DNA of 64,000 nt from Morinoia aosen. Its lineage: Eukaryota > Arthropoda > Malacostraca > Amphipoda > Talitridae. Numbering within the stretch: the stretch's first letter is position 1; every line of letters begins with the position of its first letter. Below are positions 11,473-22,308 of this stretch, one piece after another. The translations under genes and the position numbers were made by a program. The stretch is taken from contig CM059559.1 in the NCBI GenBank assembly GCA_030386875.1, positions 61,828,392 through 61,892,391 of the forward strand. The letters are read 5' to 3'. The notes under the pieces were generated by a model. The model had not been told where the DNA came from and did not search any database. It saw only the letters and a program-made list of their open reading frames with translations.

Positions 11473-13936
11473 AAACAATAAGCAACAACTCTGTACACAC
11501 TAAAACTAATCGAATATGGTTCAAAAAATTTCTTCTTGGACGTGCGAGCTTTGAAAATGAACCATCAAGTAGATTAAATTAATTATTCGTCATGCTCTCT
11601 TAACGAAATCCGAGAACCTCAGTCCAAAAAATTTGATTGCAGCTCCACACATTTCTCATCACCGTTTCCCGACCGTTGAAAAAAAATTACATGAGTAAAA
11701 AATACAGATATGTTTGTTCCATATCTACTTGAGGTTCGAACCAACAGGCGCTTTACAGTCTGCTTCATGCTATTTTCTCAACACTGAAGAGAGCTGTTTT
11801 CCCATCGACTTGTTACGTTTGACGAGAAAGAGACATTTTTGTCATTGATGATGTGCAAATTTTGCATAATGAAATTGCATGCTTCTCTCTAGAATTTTGA
11901 TGTACCAAAAGTGACATTTTACAGTCATTAATGAACTATACACGTGAGTTAACGTTTTACATCGCTGATTGTTTGCTAGCTGTTACTTAAATAGCTAGTA
12001 AAATCACACGCAGTCAAAAAATTTCACATAGGTATGCAGGGAGTTTCAGATTTCTCGGAATAAACGGCAACGAAGGATTCCTGTAAGTTGAGTTAGCATA
12101 ATTTACTGTATGAAGGGATATCCAAAAATGTTTAATGGAATACTTAATGAGAGTTGAAATGTGAAAGTACGGTTATTATTATGTTCATCTGTTAATCTTT
12201 GCACCTTTATGTGTGGCGGATCCATCTCTTTGGTACCCTGGTTTCCTAAAATGAAATCTAAAAGCTTAATGTACGATGTACCTATTCCGTCCTAAGAAGA
12301 ACTTATCGGCCGGATAATTGATGCTAGTGCTAAGATTGCCCTGGCATCTTCGCCGGTGTTCGTCAATCAATTCACTGATCTCCATGCATGTATCATTGCA
12401 GATGAGCGAAATTTCGCACTCATGGGGTTACTGAGCTAACTTTAAACTCGGTATTCCTATGTAAGAAACCTAATCGGAGTTTAATTTTCCACTAACTGGA
12501 CAGCACATTCTCACTTCTTAGTCATAGTAACTTTGAAACTAAACAATTTTAGATACCACTCCAAACAGTAAATTGCAATTATTTAAGCTTCAGAAACCTA
12601 AGGTTAAAGTTTATTCAAAGAATTCTAAAGAATCTGGTATACATGTCCATACAACGCGAATACACGGAGATATATAAAGAGTCTTTCAGAAAAATCCGTA
12701 AAATTTTTAAAGCGTTGGTAATTCTGATCTCTTGCAAAATTAGCCACACTGAAGTGTGTCAATTTTACTTAATTATTTTTGAAACTGGCAATTATCATTT
12801 AAAGTTCGTTGCATATACATTAAGCAATGGAACACTCGAACCATTCAGCCATCTTTGAACTTCGTTGCGCGGGCTGAAGCCCAGCCTTTATTGCAAAACC
12901 TCTCCTGTATTCTGGACTGACGGCTTACAATGTTTGTAAGCGTTTTGAGCAATCTGAATCAGAACGCTAAGTCATCCACATAGCGAGAAAGAGTTCGTTT
13001 GGAGATGTGCGAGGTAGTTTTTATTGGTTGAAAACCAACGGATCTACCATCAAGTTTTTTCTGAAGAGAAGATTTTCACAGTTGATGGGGCTTGAAACAG
13101 TAACGATCGCTGGATTGCCTCATCTAGCTCTAACGTTTAACCCACGATAAGCATGAAGGGGACGTCTTTACCCACTTCTTCGCCGAGATCGAAAAAGTGA
13201 AAACCAAATCTTACCGCTAGTTTTGCTAACAGAAATAAATCCATGAATGAAGGCCGAGGCTTCAAATCAGTTACGTTCCTACAGGACTAGGACACGGACG
13301 CGCCAAACAATACCGTTGATTTGCTCTAGAGATATAATAATTTACGGCCTTTCAGCTTGCTAGACCCTGAATCCGTTAGGAGTGCTATTTCTGATTGCGA
13401 ATTGAGGCCAAAGCTTGTGCAAAGCCCCCCCAACAGCATCACAGCCCTCAAGAAGGATATCAGAAAGGCCGTAGATCCCTTGACAAACAGCAGAAGTTAT
13501 CCGCGCTGTGTCCAGCTTTCGAAAGCGTGTAGAAACGGTTATCATAACTGAAGACGATGGTATCGAATTGAATAATGTTTTTTCTGCTGGTCTGCTGAAT
13601 CAAATGATAAATCTCAATGTATTTCGATACCTTTGCCTTGAGTTATCAGGATTTAAGCATTGAAGGGAAATTTTGCGGATTTATCTCTAAAACCCTGTAC
13701 ATGTATGCTTACGTGGATCGAATTACACAACACCCTGTCCAGAGATTAATCTCTGTTGGACATCTAATGTAACAAAAATCACCTAATGCTACAAAACATT
13801 TCATAATTAAGCAACGTAGTTCACATCAGCTAAAAGTTTAAATATAATGATGCGCATTTGAGGTTTTGTTTGCTGATACGAAAAAAAGTTCTTGTGTTAT
13901 TGAGCTTGTTATGCTCGACGTAATCCTGCGTCGTTA
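11473..13936. other. No recognisable gene or element
   Basis: About 2.5 kb of mostly AT-rich sequence. Frames of 61-71 codons (11313-11498 minus, 12643-12858 plus, 13357-13551 on both strands) lack motifs. A GGTTCGAACC near 11731 resembles a tRNA B box but has no A box or cloverleaf. Confidence 0.5.
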
Positions 13937-14025
13937 TACAGGGTGCGGCAAGTTAACTTCCTTTTTTTGAAGCATACAAGATCTCCAGGCAGGTGGGAGT
14001 GGTCTCGCTCGAGAGGGATCATAAA

Positions 14026-14323
14026 CAGGGTTGCGAGATAAATCAGTCAGCTCATGGCCACATTTTACGAGAAACGATGGCCAAAATGGCCACTGCAAAA
14101 TATAGAAGCATTTTTCCATTTAAAAATTTCAACACTAAATAAGTTTCTACTCACTTTGACAATATGATGACGAGAACACCTCTTCTAGATGTTGCAAGTT
14201 TTCTGTTTCTTGAATAGTGCGATGTTTTCGAAAATGGCCAAGTGAATTTCCGATGGCCACGGCGTTCCAAAAATGACAAATTTTATGCAAATTGGCCATG
14301 AAATGGCCAATCTGGCAACCTTG
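14026..14323. mobile_element. MITE-like insert with repeated TGGCCA motif
   Basis: Left end CAGGGTTGCGAGAT and the complement of the right end CAAGGTTGCCAGAT match at 12 of 14 positions. The flanks read ATCATAAA and, three bases past the right end, TCATAAA, suggesting a roughly 7-8-bp duplication of hAT length. ATGGCCA or TGGCCA occurs about seven times, in both arms. Not coding. The right boundary is uncertain by a few bases. Confidence 0.4.
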
Positions 14324-14369
14324 ATTTCATAAAGTTGTGTGACCTTGTGGTTGTGTTTCAATCGCCGTC

Positions 14370-14519
14370 ATGCGTTGGAGTAACGAACAGTTAGCATTTC
14401 CCGTAGACGCCTGTTTTTCAAACGGAAATTTGGTGGTTTCAACCCAGCGCGGTTTCCGAAAGCGCTTCAATTTTGCGTATTTGGAACTTGTCCCAGATCG
14501 GAAATCTATTCTATTGTAG
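14370..14519 (+). pseudogene. Mariner-type transposase, N-terminal remnant
   Basis: Forty-nine codons start with MRWSNEQLAF and continue with a STQRGFRKRFN block. 'WS-EQ-AF-V-A-F-NG---V-TQR-FR-RFN' is the familiar start of a helix-turn-helix transposase common in insect genomes. A TAG stop ends it shortly after VPDRKSIL, where the second part of the DNA-binding domain would follow. The catalytic core is missing apart from the piece at 14641-14796. It lies between the element ends in the expected orientation. Confidence 0.6.
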
Positions 14520-14640
14520 GTGACAACGTTCAGGAAAACTGGTTGTGCCCAGAAAAAAGAAGTTGAGACATCTAGATTATGAATGACTGTGTTGCAAAAT
14601 CGCTTCCCAGGTCATCTCTCTGAGAGGCAATTTGGAGTGA

Positions 14641-14796
14641 TCAGCGCGTTCTCCTGATTTGGCCCCATGTGACATATTTTTGTGGGGGTATTTAAAATCC
14701 CGTGTTTATACTGACCGCTCACAAAATCTGGAAGATCTAAAAGAAACATTCAGGGAGAGACGGTCAACCTACCCATCAATATGCTGGAGAGGGTGA
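14641..14796 (+). pseudogene. Mariner-type transposase, C-terminal remnant
   Basis: The frame reads SARSPDLAPCDIFLWGYLKS followed by a VYTDRSQNLEDLKE stretch. 'RSPDLAP-D-FLWG-LK' carries the third catalytic aspartate of mariner-type transposases (the D of APCD). The usual first and second D motifs are absent between this piece and the N-terminal remnant, and the frame breaks upstream at a TGA. It is the dead tail of the 13939-14988 element. Confidence 0.6.
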
Positions 14797-14990
14797 TGAG
14801 AAACAACTGAATTTGGTTCACGCAGTGTATTGATAATGGCGGGCGTCACCTAACCGATATGATTTTTTAAATTATGTAAATCATATCTTTAAATGTAAAA
14901 CTTTTGTATGAAAACAAATAGAAAGATATCTTTAATACTTTTTGTTTTTCTGTACCACGAAATAAAGAAGTTAGCTCGCCGCACCCTGTA

Positions 14991-15359
14991 ATACACAATT
15001 ATTTAAACTCACGCATTTCCTTTTGGTATCAGCAAGATTAGGGTCTTCTTATCATCACTGGAGCTTATGATTTACATAAAGCAAGATTTTTTTCTCACTT
15101 TTTTTCATGTTGAACAGATAACACGCAAGGTCGTCCAAAAAAATCGTTCGTTACAGCAGAAGTTTTTTACGTTTCGAAAAACTAGCAGAAGCGCTGAAAT
15201 TGACGACTACCACCAATTTGAAATCTGCCTGAGGTAAAACTTAGTTCTTCCAAGCGCTGCATTGCTCACTATCTCGACTGCGATTCAAGACGCTATTTAA
15301 GATACGAATCACTGAACACGTAACACAAAACTAGCCCGAGTGCATGCCAGAAATCAATG
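14991..15359. other. No recognisable feature
   Basis: Spacer between two Tc1/mariner-type elements; no terminal repeats or coding motif seen. Confidence 0.5.
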
Positions 15360-15496
15360 CAGGGTGTTTTTTTTTTGCGGACAAATTGAAACCAATCGCA
15401 GGTAGAAAAACTCAAAATAAATCGATTTACACGAATGATAAACTGCCCCAAACTTCTTAATTTTCGAGTTGTCAGGACATAAAGAAACTTTGAAAC

Positions 15497-15509
15497 TTAA
15501 GGTAGGATA
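15497..15509. repeat. 13-bp target duplication, left copy
   Basis: TTAAGGTAGGATA, repeated exactly at 18485-18497. It marks the compound Penelope insertion as one integration event. Confidence 0.75.
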
Positions 15510-15539
15510 AAAGTCATCAGGGAGCCGTAGCAATCGTAG

Positions 15540-16618
15540 TAAAAATGAAAGAGCAAGACAAGCTACTTGAATCATTTAAGGTATATATTCGAATAAAACC
15601 TAATTTCAAACGTTTCGGCCACAGGCCATCATCAGTGATTAGAAATCTGAAAAGTACAAAGTAAAGAGTAAGAATAGACAAAAAGACAAATCAAATCTAA
15701 GAATGACCATTCTAAAAACAAGCTATAAAATTGCGTTAATTGTGATTATCTATTTACAATGGCTAAAGGAAAAGAACTCAGAGTGTTATTTAAAGCCGGC
15801 CTAAGTTTAAAAATGTACAAGGACTCTAAAATGCGCATATCTGTATATAACTGGGGTTTTGCTAAAATTGAAAATTGATTAATGGAAATTGCACTATCGC
15901 ACTCGTCCGAATGCTCTCGGACGGCGGAAAAAGGGGGTTTTGCCAAAATTGAGCCTGTTCTAAAGCTCCTACCAGAATGCTCGCTGACTCGAGTGCGAAG
16001 ACTACGGGATGTGCATCCAACGTACTCTGATGCACAGCGTGCACAACTAAACTTATAAACAAGAGTAGCTTGCATTCCGGCAGGAAGCTTATCTTTATAA
16101 TTAAAAAACGACGATATTCTAAAATTGTTTACCAGTATTATTTTAAAATTCACATCAGAAAAATATTTCGAAAACACACCAGCCAATTCTTTCTTTAACT
16201 TCTCTGACTGCGCACCAAAGTAAGGAAGCGATACATATGCAGTCCGATGGGCGGGGTCGATGTTGCCAACTTCAGATCCGTTGTCATAGAATCTATCGAG
16301 GAATAAACGTATTTTTGAATCTATACAACTTACGGAGTAGCCATTGTTTTTGAAAAAAGATCTCAAAAAATCAAATTCTTGATGTAAGAAAGCGAAATTA
16401 GTGCATATATTAAAAGCGCGGGATATCAACGTTCTGACACTATTGATTTTAAAAGACCACGGACAAAAGCTGTAAAAACTTAAGCCTAGTCCTGAAAAAC
16501 TCTTTTTTCTATAAACGGTGCACTCAAATTTATTTAATTTATGAATTAGGCAGTCTAAAAATGAAAGTTTTTGATCTTGTTCTATTTCCATGGTAAATTT
16601 TATGTTTTCATGTTTTTT
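15540..16618 (-). repeat. Inverted 1079-bp partial Penelope copy
   Basis: Reverse complement of 17406-18484. It starts within the RT domain at KKHENIKFT and runs through the GIY-YIG domain and 3' untranslated tail. The coding part is 15746-16618 on the minus strand. The junction with the plus copy is at 16618/16619. Confidence 0.85.
15746..16618 (-). pseudogene. Partial Penelope-like protein (RT end plus GIY-YIG), inverted copy
   Basis: An open frame encodes the last ~290 residues of the same protein as the plus copy, ending SSFPLAIVNR. It lacks the RT catalytic block (YIDD), so it cannot function alone. The frame extends upstream to 16759 only because it reads antisense through the start of the plus copy; those extra residues are a junction artefact. 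It keeps the C-x2-C GIY-YIG region (FSCARCASEYVG). The lack of mutations relative to the plus copy means both were laid down together and recently. Confidence 0.75.
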
Positions 16619-16634
16619 GAAAACAGCTTTCAGC

Positions 16635-18278
16635 ATGAAACAGCTTATGGCGGATCCGAATAAGTTTGTTGAAGTTATTGAACCGATAGAAAAATTAGTT
16701 ACTCGTATAGAAGATAAAATCAATAATTTTTTGCGAAAATTGAAAGGCTTGAACTGCATTGGAGAAGATTTATATAGTAAGCTTTATGTCAAGGGTTCTG
16801 GACCGGGTACTCTCTATGGCCTTCCGAAAATCCATAAACCTGATTTTACTTCTAAGTACCAATTCCGTCCAATTTTTGCTTCCTACAATGCTCCTAGTTT
16901 TTCGTTGGCGAAGTTTTTAGTACCTGTTTTGTCACCTCTCTGTACCAATGAATATACTGTTGACAACTCCTACACTTTCGTCTCAGACTTGAAAAAATTT
17001 GTCGATGCAGACCGATTTTTTATGGCTTCTTTCGATGTAGAGTCATTATTTACTAACATCCCTCTGCATGAGACTATTGCTATTTGTCTACGTAAACTGT
17101 TCGTAAATTCTACTGCAAAAATCATAGGCCTTTCCCGAGAGCTTTTCAAAACTTTTTTAGAATTATCAGTGCTTAATTCATTTTTCGTGTTTGATTCAAA
17201 ATATTATAGACAGACGGAAGGAATGGCTATGGGCCTGCCTTTGGGCCCAACTTTTGCCAATATATTTATGTGTGAAAATGAAGTTCAGTGGCTGTCGACC
17301 TGCCCCGAGTCTTTTAAGCCTGTGTTTTATAGACGTTACATAGATGATACGTTCCTGCTCTTTCGTGAATCATCTCACGCCCAATTGTTCTTGAATTATT
17401 TGAATAAAAAACATGAAAACATAAAATTTACCATGGAAATAGAACAAGATCAAAAACTTTCATTTTTAGACTGCCTAATTCATAAATTAAATAAATTTGA
17501 GTGCACCGTTTATAGAAAAAAGAGTTTTTCAGGACTAGGCTTAAGTTTTTACAGCTTTTGTCCGTGGTCTTTTAAAATCAATAGTGTCAGAACGTTGATA
17601 TCCCGCGCTTTTAATATATGCACTAATTTCGCTTTCTTACATCAAGAATTTGATTTTTTGAGATCTTTTTTCAAAAACAATGGCTACTCCGTAAGTTGTA
17701 TAGATTCAAAAATACGTTTATTCCTCGATAGATTCTATGACAACGGATCTGAAGTTGGCAACATCGACCCCGCCCATCGGACTGCATATGTATCGCTTCC
17801 TTACTTTGGTGCGCAGTCAGAGAAGTTAAAGAAAGAATTGGCTGGTGTGTTTTCGAAATATTTTTCTGATGTGAATTTTAAAATAATACTGGTAAACAAT
17901 TTTAGAATATCGTCGTTTTTTAATTATAAAGATAAGCTTCCTGCCGGAATGCAAGCTACTCTTGTTTATAAGTTTAGTTGTGCACGCTGTGCATCAGAGT
18001 ACGTTGGATGCACATCCCGTAGTCTTCGCACTCGAGTCAGCGAGCATTCTGGTAGGAGCTTTAGAACAGGCTCAATTTTGGCAAAACCCCCTTTTTCCGC
18101 CGTCCGAGAGCATTCGGACGAGTGCGATAGTGCAATTTCCATTAATCAATTTTCAATTTTAGCAAAACCCCAGTTATATACAGATATGCGCATTTTAGAG
18201 TCCTTGTACATTTTTAAACTTAGGCCGGCTTTAAATAACACTCTGAGTTCTTTTCCTTTAGCCATTGTAAATAGATAA
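16635..18278 (+). CDS. Penelope-like reverse transcriptase with GIY-YIG endonuclease (5' truncated)
   Basis: An uninterrupted frame of 547 codons from the first ATG inside the plus copy. The RT part shows YGLPKIHKP (near residue 60), a catalytic SFDVESLFTNIP block, the MGLPLGPTFANIFM motif and YIDD (235-238). The C-terminal part has the Penelope-type GIY-YIG nuclease: an altered YKFSCARC...YVGCTSR core from about 445 with its paired cysteines, then SEH, and the conserved glutamate in ESLYIFKLRPALN (522). Such proteins copy element RNA at nicked target DNA in the nucleus. Family members are longer at the N terminus, so this copy is truncated by integration and has no own promoter visible. The frame continues upstream to 16590 only across the junction with the inverted copy. 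Alternative reading as a host telomerase relative is excluded by the GIY-YIG domain. Confidence 0.85.
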   Translation: MKQLMADPNKFVEVIEPIEKLVTRIEDKINNFLRKLKGLNCIGEDLYSKLYVKGSGPGTLYGLPKIHKPDFTSKYQFRPIFASYNAPSFSLAKFLVPVLSPLCTNEYTVDNSYTFVSDLKKFVDADRFFMASFDVESLFTNIPLHETIAICLRKLFVNSTAKIIGLSRELFKTFLELSVLNSFFVFDSKYYRQTEGMAMGLPLGPTFANIFMCENEVQWLSTCPESFKPVFYRRYIDDTFLLFRESSHAQLFLNYLNKKHENIKFTMEIEQDQKLSFLDCLIHKLNKFECTVYRKKSFSGLGLSFYSFCPWSFKINSVRTLISRAFNICTNFAFLHQEFDFLRSFFKNNGYSVSCIDSKIRLFLDRFYDNGSEVGNIDPAHRTAYVSLPYFGAQSEKLKKELAGVFSKYFSDVNFKIILVNNFRISSFFNYKDKLPAGMQATLVYKFSCARCASEYVGCTSRSLRTRVSEHSGRSFRTGSILAKPPFSAVREHSDECDSAISINQFSILAKPQLYTDMRILESLYIFKLRPALNNTLSSFPLAIVNR

Positions 18279-18484
18279 TCACAATTAACGCAATTTTATA
18301 GCTTGTTTTTAGAATGGTCATTCTTAGATTTGATTTGTCTTTTTGTCTATTCTTACTCTTTACTTTGTACTTTTCAGATTTCTAATCACTGATGATGGCC
18401 TGTGGCCGAAACGTTTGAAATTAGGTTTTATTCGAATATATACCTTAAATGATTCAAGTAGCTTGTCTTGCTCTTTCATTTTTA

Positions 18485-18497
18485 TTAAGGTAGGATA
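18485..18497. repeat. 13-bp target duplication, right copy
   Basis: TTAAGGTAGGATA, identical to 15497-15509. The sequence after it (CAACGTGCGAGCCAATG) continues the interrupted terminal repeat of the host DD41D element. Confidence 0.75.
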
Positions 18498-18813
18498 CAA
18501 CGTGCGAGCCAATGTTAGTGCTAGCCTTACTAGTTCAGACCCCACTGAAGACTGTTTTTGTTATTTTTATGATAAAACCTGCAAGCATTTTGCTGTTACG
18601 CACAATATCTGCAATTAGAATGTTCGTTAGGCAGGTGGGCAGGTCAAGCCATCAATGCCAAGCCATCAATGATTAACTTTATAATTTAGTTATTTCATTA
18701 AATTAATAAAGCCTCGGTTTTCAAGCTGTAAAAATTTTTTTTCAGAGGTAATGTAGGGCATTAATAACAAGCGATAAATTAATGCTCAACTTGTATTCAA
18801 CAAACTAGTCTTA

Positions 18814-19819
18814 TTACAGAAGGTGTTGAAAATTGCCTCCATTAACCTTGACGCACTTAGAACATCTATCATCGAGTGAGCGCCATACATTTTCAAAGAC
18901 GTCAGGCATTTCAGAAATAATGTCTGCTGAGTCTACAATACGACCAACGAGACCCTCTTCTGACTCAAATAGAGTCAGAAGATCCGCTGGTCATCCAACT
19001 GGACCACCTCTGCCTATCCATTGATTTGGAAAGTGTAGATTAAAGAACTCGCAAGCTTCACCGAAGTTACGTGCAGACGCTCCGGCTCCGTCTTACTGGA
19101 ACCACATTCGCCTGCGTGTCGCTAGTGGAACGTCCTCGAATAATACAGGCAAAAAATCGCGTAGAAAAAGGTGTAAACAGGTCCCGTGAGAGGAGAAAGC
19201 AATAGATGCGGGCCAATTAAATTGTTGTCCACGATTCCTGCCCTCACGTTTACACAGAATCGATGTTGATGACTGTTTGGGTTAATAACATGAGGATTAT
19301 TCTGAGCCCAATAATAACTATAGTGAGTGTAAAACACACTATCGCGAGTAAAATACGTTTCATCAGTGAACAGAATGAGCTTGAAGTTAGAATCCATTGC
19401 TTGTTGTTGCATGAACGACTCTGAAAATTGCAGGCGAGGTCCAAAATCTTGTGGTAGCAGTCTTTGCACTCTTTGATACAGATGTATCCTCTGACGACGT
19501 AGTGCCAGCCATACAGTAGTATGATCATGCATGCGTAAAAATTGAGCGACCGAACGAGTGTTACACGAGGATTTTGTTGAAAATGTTCTGCCATTCTTTC
19601 TTCCGCCGGGTGATGAGGGCGCCATACATTCATTCTGTTCACAATGAAAGAACCGGTGTCACGCAATCTCATATGCAAATTAGTTAATAACTGTGGCCGA
19701 GGTACATCAAGACCAGGAAATTGTTCACTGTACATGCGTGACGCGGGCCTAGCATTTCCGTCTGTAGCTCCTTAGATCATATACATATCGGCCAGCTCAG
19801 CATTCGTGAAGCGCTGCAT
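18814..19819 (-). pseudogene. DD41D-type (DUF4817-like) transposase remnant
   Basis: Read on the minus strand, the protein starts MQRFTNAELADMYMI and hits a TAA where its relatives continue with a tyrosine and GA-DGNA. Further pieces are recognisable across frameshifts: an LHMRLRDTGSF block, LFTDETYFTRDS (first catalytic D), VRAGIVDNNLIGPHLLL, and then QWIGRGGPVG and GLVGRIVDSADI near the end. Compared with the intact relative at 49379-50446, the segment that should contain the third catalytic aspartate is deleted around 18965-18990, replaced by a short junction. The protein would bind element ends and catalyse cut-and-paste; this copy cannot. Confidence 0.7.
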
Positions 19820-20165
19820 GTGCCACGTTTTGTCAACTAACTGTACCAAACTTAGACATTCAGCTCGTGTGTTCCAATACCGTACAAACATCATTAAATG
19901 CTTAATAGCTTGAAACTGCAGATATTTTTCCTAACCGTAAAATACTTGCAGTTTTTATTGTAAAAATAACAAAAAACCTGCTTTAGTGGGGTCGTAACTA
20001 TCAAGACTAGCGCCAACATTGGCGCGCACGTATTCTCCTACTTAAAGTCCTTTTAACTCGAAAATTAAGGAGTTTTTGACATTTTATTATTCGTGTTCTT
20101 CCACCTTCCACCTATTTTGAGTTCTTCCACCTATTGATGAAATTTTTCCGCGAAACAACCCTGTA

Positions 20166-22306
20166 TGTCTGTACACACAATTTACGTAATTTTCGATCCA
20201 ACACGTTCTATCAAATAAGATCTGAGGAAAAGTGAACCCTGGGTCGGATTGACTCTCATTGAATTATTTTAAAACTGGCGCTATTAAAATGACCAGTTGT
20301 GCGCCACCATCGCTATGTCGCCGACTTCAGTACAAGGACGAGAGATGTAGGAATCGTTATGTTTAATTTTCCAAACATGCATTTGAGTTGCAGATTACGC
20401 ATTCGGAGACTTCTGAGAAGCGAATTAACCTTGCTCACTACCTCGTGCCGGTACTGGACTTGCTGTTCGCTGAATGCTGTTTCTGGAAGTGACTTCACGG
20501 TTACTTTAGAACCAAAGGTAACTTAAACGGCAGCGATAAGGCAGCGTTCAATTCTAATTTAAGCTTATTATAATTAATGAGAAAGCGCTGCTTGACTAAT
20601 TTCCTAGTCCTTCATATGCTCTATGCCGTTGCACTGAATTGGATGAGAACGGCAACAAGACCACTCGGATGTGGCGAGGTCTGATTAGATCATGATTGCG
20701 TTTACCGCTCAGTTAACGCTCACGGGACGAGCGGCTTGCGGCGCAAGTTGAGCTGAAAACTCACTTTTAGGAAGAAATCGGGATCATTACTCAATTATAC
20801 GCGGTAAGTTAAGCGGTCCTAATAGGTGCTGAGATTTTAACTTCAACTATATTGCTTCATCACTTATGATGAAACAACATGAGACTGAAGGGATGAAAAG
20901 TTCAGCAGATTTTCACTGAGGCAGGCACTCTACCTGTATATCGGTCATATAATTTTGACACTAATAATACGATGGCCTCCCAGCGTGCAGTGGATGAACC
21001 TAATTGGCAGAAAAATGTTTCTGGACGTTAGTTCAATACCTGGATAGTTGATCGCGATAGATTGAATTGAAGTTCAATATTCGACTCAAATTTACAGTCC
21101 AAAGTTGATAGCAATTTTATACATACCAAACATTCAGTGGGTCCATTGAATGCCTTCTTTTTAAAAGATTGATAAAATTTTTCAAACGACCCATCGATGG
21201 GTCGTATCGTAAGCAGTGTTTTTTGTAATATTGTCTTATGGTTTTTACGTTGCTTTGGAACATTGAAACGAATTAATTTCTCATCACTGCCCTTTTTATA
21301 GTATTTTCGAGACCGAAGTGAACTGTATTGTTTGGAGCTATGAAACAATTTGTGGAGTTATCAGTTATGCGTGTTTGTTCGTGGCGTACTTTCTCCATTT
21401 TGAAAATTCAGCCATCAAGTACTAATATTATTCGATGCTACGAAGTAATTCTGAGGACGAACTTGAGGCAAACCTACGACCACAATTCGTGCGCCAAGAT
21501 ATTTTGCAAGCTCAATCTAATTAAAACCGAAAGGATGAAGCCAATGAAAGTAGATAAAGTGCTTAAGAAATAAATATAAATCAACAAGGATACCTTCTCA
21601 CATGAAAAATCCATTCATACTGTCTAGAATTTCAATTCAATATTCATAAAACAATTACATTATTTACTTTTTCCCAAAAATAATTTTTTCGCCAAACAAA
21701 TGGTGACAGATAACCCACAAGTTCCCTGGGGCTCTTGGAAAACCAAAAACATCAAGACTTTATTCTCAATAGACTTCTGAGTGTAGCAAAGCGGATACAC
21801 GACCTCCTGAGATGGCTAGAGGGGAGGGCAGGGCATAAGCGGGCCTAGGAGTGCATGAAACACATCCATGAACTCGTTTTGTTCGTTGATGAATGTAGAG
21901 CTATTCCCGACTGGCTGGAGATAGTTTGTTCTCCCTTGAGCAGGTGCACCCTCACCTACTTAGGCGTCTGAAGGGAGGTGTTGTGATGTTTTGGGTTATC
22001 TTAGTTTTTTGACAGCGATACTTTGGGGCATTTAACAGTAGTCAACGGCGTAAAATTGACTGCTGGCTGGCCCTTAGATAATTTCATGAGCTAAAACCTT
22101 TTTCACGTTGTTAATCAAAGGACTGTCATTTTTTAAAAACAATGTTTTCGTGCATGACTATGCTTCATCGCACTCTGCAAGGCTCGTTTGAACATCGTCT
22201 TTGGCAGGCATGACACCATAAAGGAACAGCCACTTTCTCCTCTGGCATAAATAAAATTGAGAACCTCAAAAATCTCCTGAAGAGGACTTGCGCCTTTGGA
22301 AGGGAA
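20166..22306. other. No recognisable gene or element
   Basis: About 2.1 kb. A 106-codon minus frame (21028-21348) is lysine-rich but matches nothing I know. The part 21700-21990 contains GATAACCCACAA, faintly like a palindrome arm of the hAT-like element at 3070, but I could not extend the match. Confidence 0.5.
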
Positions 22307-22308
22307 TA

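Larger units (their letters stand above)
13939..14988 (+). mobile_element. Decayed mariner-type transposon
   Basis: Left end CAGGGTGCGGCAAGTTAAC and the complement of the right end CAGGGTGCGGCGAGCTAAC form about 24-bp inverted repeats, flanked by TA (13937-13938, 14989-14990), the Tc1/mariner target. Inside are an N-terminal DNA-binding remnant (14370-14519) and a C-terminal catalytic remnant (14641-14796); most of the middle of the transposase is deleted. A separate ~300-bp MITE-like insert lies at 14026-14323. The element is inactive. Confidence 0.7.
15510..18484 (+). mobile_element. Compound Penelope-like element with inverted tail copy
   Basis: It consists of a 30-bp extension (15510-15539), an inverted partial copy (15540-16618) and a longer plus-strand copy (16619-18484), together flanked by the 13-bp duplication TTAAGGTAGGATA. 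The inverted copy and 17406-18484 are both 1079 bp. The coding parts give the same protein sequence, so they appear identical. Penelope-like elements are known to insert with inverted or tandem partial copies and variable duplications. The plus copy is 5' truncated: the N-terminal part of the usual protein is absent. Compound insertions of this form are thought to arise during one target-primed event; here that is an inference from the shared duplication. Confidence 0.8.
15360..20163 (-). mobile_element. Decayed DD41D-type Tc1/mariner element, interrupted by a Penelope element
   Basis: The outer ends are CAGGGTGTTTTTTTTTTGC (left) and, complemented, CAGGGTTGTTTCGCGG (right); the right end is followed by TA, the left preceded by TG (probably a mutated TA). 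The ends are long: ACTCAAAATA, CTTAATTTTCGAGTT, GCCAATGTT and GACCCCACT occur in both arms in inverted order, giving terminal repeats of about 230-250 bp. The left repeat is split at 15497-18497 by the Penelope insertion. The transposase remnant (18814-19819) lies on the minus strand. The element is old, with a stop, frameshifts and a lost catalytic segment. Confidence 0.65.

Noticed and set aside
11725-11750. tRNA gene or tRNA-derived SINE (GGTTCGAACC)
   Set aside because: A B-box-like decamer alone, without A box or a foldable cloverleaf.
16590-16634. N-terminal extension of the Penelope protein to 16590
   Set aside because: These codons read antisense through the end of the inverted copy; they are a junction product, not native protein.
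16619-16759. First part of the long minus-strand frame 15746-16759
   Set aside because: It is the antisense of the plus copy's start and bears no resemblance to RT sequence.
20166-22306. Lysine-rich 106-codon frame (21028-21348 minus) as a gene
   Set aside because: No motif or homologous pattern recognised; no context.
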